Part shown: positions 61,468 through 64,000 of the stretch, one piece after another
Layout of the letters: each line of letters opens with the position of its first letter
How positions within the stretch are numbered: the first letter of the stretch is position 1
Source of the DNA: Streptomyces sp. NBC_01233
Lineage (GTDB): Bacteria > Actinomycetota > Actinomycetes > Streptomycetales > Streptomycetaceae
Reading direction: 5' to 3'
Assembly (NCBI RefSeq): GCF_035989305.1
Contig: NZ_CP108514.1
Location: forward strand, 2,037,501 to 2,101,500
DNA: 64,000 nucleotides
Made by a program: the position numbers and the translations under genes
The notes under the pieces: model-generated
What the model was told of the DNA's origin: nothing
The model's input: only the letters and a program-made list of their open reading frames with translations
Databases searched by the model: none

Positions 61468-62073
61468 TCAGGGGCGCAGCGCGCGCAGCAGCAGGTCGGC
61501 GAGGTGATCGGCGACCTGCTGCGGGGTGAGCGGGCCGTCCGCCCGGTACCAGGTGGACAGGTGGTGCACGGAGCCGAAGTGGTAGTCGACGACCAGGTCG
61601 GCGGGGGTGGCGCTGGAGAACACGCCCGTTCGCTGGCCCTCCTCGATCAGTGCCCGGAAGCGCTCGTGGTAGCGCCGGCGCTCCGCCCGGACCTGCTTGA
61701 ACTTCTCCGGGCTGAGCTGGTGCATCGACCGGAAGAAGATCATCGCGTCGTCGAGGTTCTCGATGGTCGTGACGACCACGTCGGCGGCGGCCGCCCGCAG
61801 CCGCTCCTCGACGGGCGCGTCGGAATCGGCCACCGCGTCGAGCCGCTGCTGCTGCAGGCGCAGCATCCGCGCGTACACCTCGTGCAGCAGGTCGTCCTTG
61901 GACCCGAAGTAGTGGTAGAGCGCGCCCTTGGTGACCCCGGCCGCCTCGACGATCTCCTGGACCGAGGTGCGGTCGTAGCCGCGCTCGGCGAACAGCCGGG
62001 TGGCGACGGCCAGCAGCCGCTGCGGTACCGGGGCTTCGTGCGTGCCTGCGGGCTCCGTGGTCCTGGCCGCCAT
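61468..62073 (-). CDS. TetR-family transcriptional regulator
   Basis: 201 residues. HTH (about 18-62, RLLAVATRLFAERGYDRTSVQEIVEAAGVTKGALYHYFGSKDDLLHEVY) and a helical ligand-binding domain. Placed among acyl-CoA genes, it likely responds to an acyl-CoA and controls the locus, perhaps through 58158-58177. Convergent with the OYE fragment, same strand as the ligase gene. Confidence 0.92.
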   Translation of the reverse strand: MAARTTEPAGTHEAPVPQRLLAVATRLFAERGYDRTSVQEIVEAAGVTKGALYHYFGSKDDLLHEVYARMLRLQQQRLDAVADSDAPVEERLRAAAADVVVTTIENLDDAMIFFRSMHQLSPEKFKQVRAERRRYHERFRALIEEGQRTGVFSSATPADLVVDYHFGSVHHLSTWYRADGPLTPQQVADHLADLLLRALRP

Positions 62074-62141
62074 GGCGCTGACCTTCCCTTCCTGATTCCT
62101 GCCTGGTCACTGCGACCAGCTGTACGACCGTCCGACTGTTT

Positions 62142-63914
62142 TCAGCCGCGATCGCGCAGTTCCCGTCGCAGGATCTTGCCACTGGTCGTCTTCGGAAGGA
62201 CAGGCAGGACCTCCACCTGGCGCGGGTATTTGTACGCGGCGATGCGCGCGGCGCAGTAGGCGGACAGTTCCTCCGGCTCGGCCGAGGCTCCGGGGCGCAG
62301 GCTCACGTAGGCCTTGACGCTCTCCCCGCGGTACGGGTCGGGGACGCCGACCACGGCGGCCTCGCGGACGGCGGGGTGGGTGTAGAGCACGTCCTCGACC
62401 TCCCGCGGCCAGACCTTGAAGCCGGAAGCGTTGATCATGTCCTTCTTGCGGTCGACGACGTAGAGCCAGCCGTCGGGGTCCATGAATCCGACGTCCCCGG
62501 TGCGCAGTTCGCCGCCCGGGAAGGCCTGGGCGGATTCCGCGGGCAGGCCCCAGTAGCCGGGCACCACCTGGGGGCCGCGGACGGCTATCTCGCCGGTCTC
62601 GCCGAAGGGGACCTCGGCGCCCTGCTCGTCGAGGATGCGGACGACCGTGTCGGCGCCGGGCAGACCCACGGAGAGGGTGCCGGAGACGGGGTCGACGGGG
62701 GCTTCGAGGTGCACGGGCACGCTGGCGCAGGGGGCGGTGCACTCGGTCAGGCCGTAGCCGTTGCGGAGGTAGAAGCCGAAGGCGGCGCGCAGGCGTTCGA
62801 CGAGCGCGGGCGGGAGCGGAGCGCCGCCGGAGGAGATCACCTGGAACGAGGCGAAGTGGTCGGGGGTGACGGCGGGGTGGGCGGCGAGGGCCATGAAGGC
62901 GGTGGCCGGGCCGACGGTGTAGGCCGGGCGGTGTTCGAGGAAGGCGTCGAGGACGGCCCCGGCGTCGAAGCGGTGGGCGAGGACCAGGGTTCCGGCGTTG
63001 GCGAAGCAGGCCGCGAGCTCGCAGACCATGCCGGTGATGTGGAAGAGGGGCGCGAGGGCGAAGTAGGTGGCACCCTCGGGCAGGGGGTGGGCGGTGACCT
63101 GCCGTACCGCGTTGTACGTGAGCGCGCCGTGCGGGTTCATGGCGCCCTTGGGGGTGCCGCTGGTACCGGAGGTGTAGCTGATGAGGGCGGTGTCGGCGGC
63201 GGTGAGGGGCGGGCCGTCCGGCGCGCAGTCGCCCCGGCGGGCCACGGTCAGGAGGTCGGTGGTGTGCCCTCCGGGCAGGGGTGCGGGTACGAGGGCGGGC
63301 TGGTCCGGTGCGGCCGGACCGCGCTGGGCCGGCAGGCCGGGCCGGGCCGGCGGACCGGACGCGTCCGGTGCGGGCTGCGGGCCGACGAGCCGCGGGTCGG
63401 CGAGCTGCGGGCCGAAGAGCCGGGGGTCGTTGCGCGTCTGGAAGTCCAGGTCCGAGGCGGTCAGGACGGTCCGCACGGCACTCCCCCGCGCCGCCTCGCC
63501 CAGGTACGCGGTCCACGCGTGGCCGTCGCAGACCAGCGCGGCGGCCGCGGAGTCGCGCAGGACGTGCCGGACCTCGCCCGACTTGTACATCGGGTTGAGC
63601 GGGACGACGACGGCCCCGGCCTTCCAGGCGGCGAGGACGGCCAGCACGAAGTGCGGGGTGTTCTGCAGCATGACCGCGACGCGGTCCCCGCGCCGGACGC
63701 CCCGGGAGGCGAGGTGACCGGCGACGGAGTCGGAGAGGGCGTCGGCCTCGGCGTAGCCGATCCGGCCGTCGAAGTAGGCCAGCGCGGTGCGCTCCGGCGC
63801 CCGGGCGGCGGCCTCACGGAAGGCGTGCAGCACGGTGGGCGGCGGTGCGACCGGCTCCCGCTGGACCGGCGCGAGCAGCCCGACCCAGGGCCTGGCGGCG
63901 TACGAGGAGGTCAC
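62142..63914 (-). CDS. Acyl-CoA ligase (AMP-forming), with a Pro-rich insertion
   Basis: 590 residues from GTG 63914; GGGAGA precedes it and the GTG overlaps the upstream stop (GTGA). ANL-superfamily motifs: ISYTSGTSGTPKGAM (P-loop), YGLTECTAP, GELRTGDVGFMDPDGWLYVVDRKKDMINASGFKVWPREVE and C-terminal LPKTTSGKILRREL (catalytic Lys). Residues about 163-218 (GPQLADPRLVGPQ...) form an extra Pro/Ala/Gln-rich loop not typical of the family, apparently repeat-derived. It activates fatty or aromatic acids. Confidence 0.93.
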   Translation of the reverse strand: MTSSYAARPWVGLLAPVQREPVAPPPTVLHAFREAAARAPERTALAYFDGRIGYAEADALSDSVAGHLASRGVRRGDRVAVMLQNTPHFVLAVLAAWKAGAVVVPLNPMYKSGEVRHVLRDSAAAALVCDGHAWTAYLGEAARGSAVRTVLTASDLDFQTRNDPRLFGPQLADPRLVGPQPAPDASGPPARPGLPAQRGPAAPDQPALVPAPLPGGHTTDLLTVARRGDCAPDGPPLTAADTALISYTSGTSGTPKGAMNPHGALTYNAVRQVTAHPLPEGATYFALAPLFHITGMVCELAACFANAGTLVLAHRFDAGAVLDAFLEHRPAYTVGPATAFMALAAHPAVTPDHFASFQVISSGGAPLPPALVERLRAAFGFYLRNGYGLTECTAPCASVPVHLEAPVDPVSGTLSVGLPGADTVVRILDEQGAEVPFGETGEIAVRGPQVVPGYWGLPAESAQAFPGGELRTGDVGFMDPDGWLYVVDRKKDMINASGFKVWPREVEDVLYTHPAVREAAVVGVPDPYRGESVKAYVSLRPGASAEPEELSAYCAARIAAYKYPRQVEVLPVLPKTTSGKILRRELRDRG

Positions 63915-64000
63915 CGGGTCTCCCATTTCTGCTGGAGGTGGTTCATGCCGCTCAGCCAGCGGTCCGGCTCGGTGGCGCGGGCGGCGTAGAAGTCGGCGAC
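63911..64000 (-). CDS. Unidentified protein, C-terminal end (partial)
   Basis: Open from the right edge; the last residues are VADFYAARATEPDRWLSGMNHLQQKWETR. Too short to classify. Its TGA overlaps the ligase GTG, so the two are translationally coupled. Confidence 0.6.
   Translation of the reverse strand, partial: VADFYAARATEPDRWLSGMNHLQQKWETR

Overview
The window is high-GC actinomycete chromosome, almost certainly Streptomyces. It carries a complete Pup-proteasome cluster, the mycothiol ligase gene mshC, two chaplins, a gyl-type glycerol operon and GTG-rich, Shine-Dalgarno-led genes. From memory, the gene order matches the S. coelicolor SCO1640s-SCO1670s core region; this was not checked by alignment.

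Layout. 1-1.8 kb: the end of a LacI-type regulator gene, then an IS30-family element sitting in the loop of a terminator hairpin. 1.8-8.0 kb, leftward: arc, dop, pup, an endonuclease VII-like gene, prcB and prcA. This is the pupylation-proteasome system without the ligase gene pafA, which is probably off the left edge. 8.2-17 kb: ferredoxin, a secreted protein, trmI, a site-2 protease, a RecB/Cas4-like nuclease, an orphan response regulator and two tandem solute-binding lipoproteins. 17-27 kb: a HAD phosphatase, metH, and gylR-glpF-glpK-glpD, with a 12-bp motif shared upstream of gylR and glpF. 27-36 kb: PAC2 and DUF1963 proteins, the mshC neighbourhood (mshC, SCO1664 family, DUF3090, phosphatase), corA, a ferritin-like protein and an LLM flavin oxidoreductase. 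36-43.4 kb: an aldo/keto reductase, a degenerate RecD2-like protein, chaplins (one fused to a collagen-like tail and a sortase signal) and an M20 peptidase.

43.5-48.3 kb: tRNA-Leu(GAG) with a 4.7-kb decayed integrative element in its 3' end. The element is bounded by 24-bp direct repeats. It holds fragments of a tyrosine integrase and of a DUF3987-like protein, several small ORFans, and an apparently intact DUF6879/XRE-DUF5753 regulatory module with a palindrome upstream.

48.5-64 kb: two amino-acid permeases, an ASCH protein, an FAD dehydrogenase, NUDIX, a DUF202 pair, a histidine-rich protein, an MBL hydrolase, and an acyl-CoA catabolism locus (phosphotransferase, acyl-CoA dehydrogenase, a 5'-truncated OYE, TetR, acyl-CoA ligase) with a candidate TetR operator. 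The most unusual items are the IS30 in the hairpin loop, the decayed element with candidate integrase arm sites, the collagen-tailed chaplin and the apparently catalytically dead helicase-like protein.
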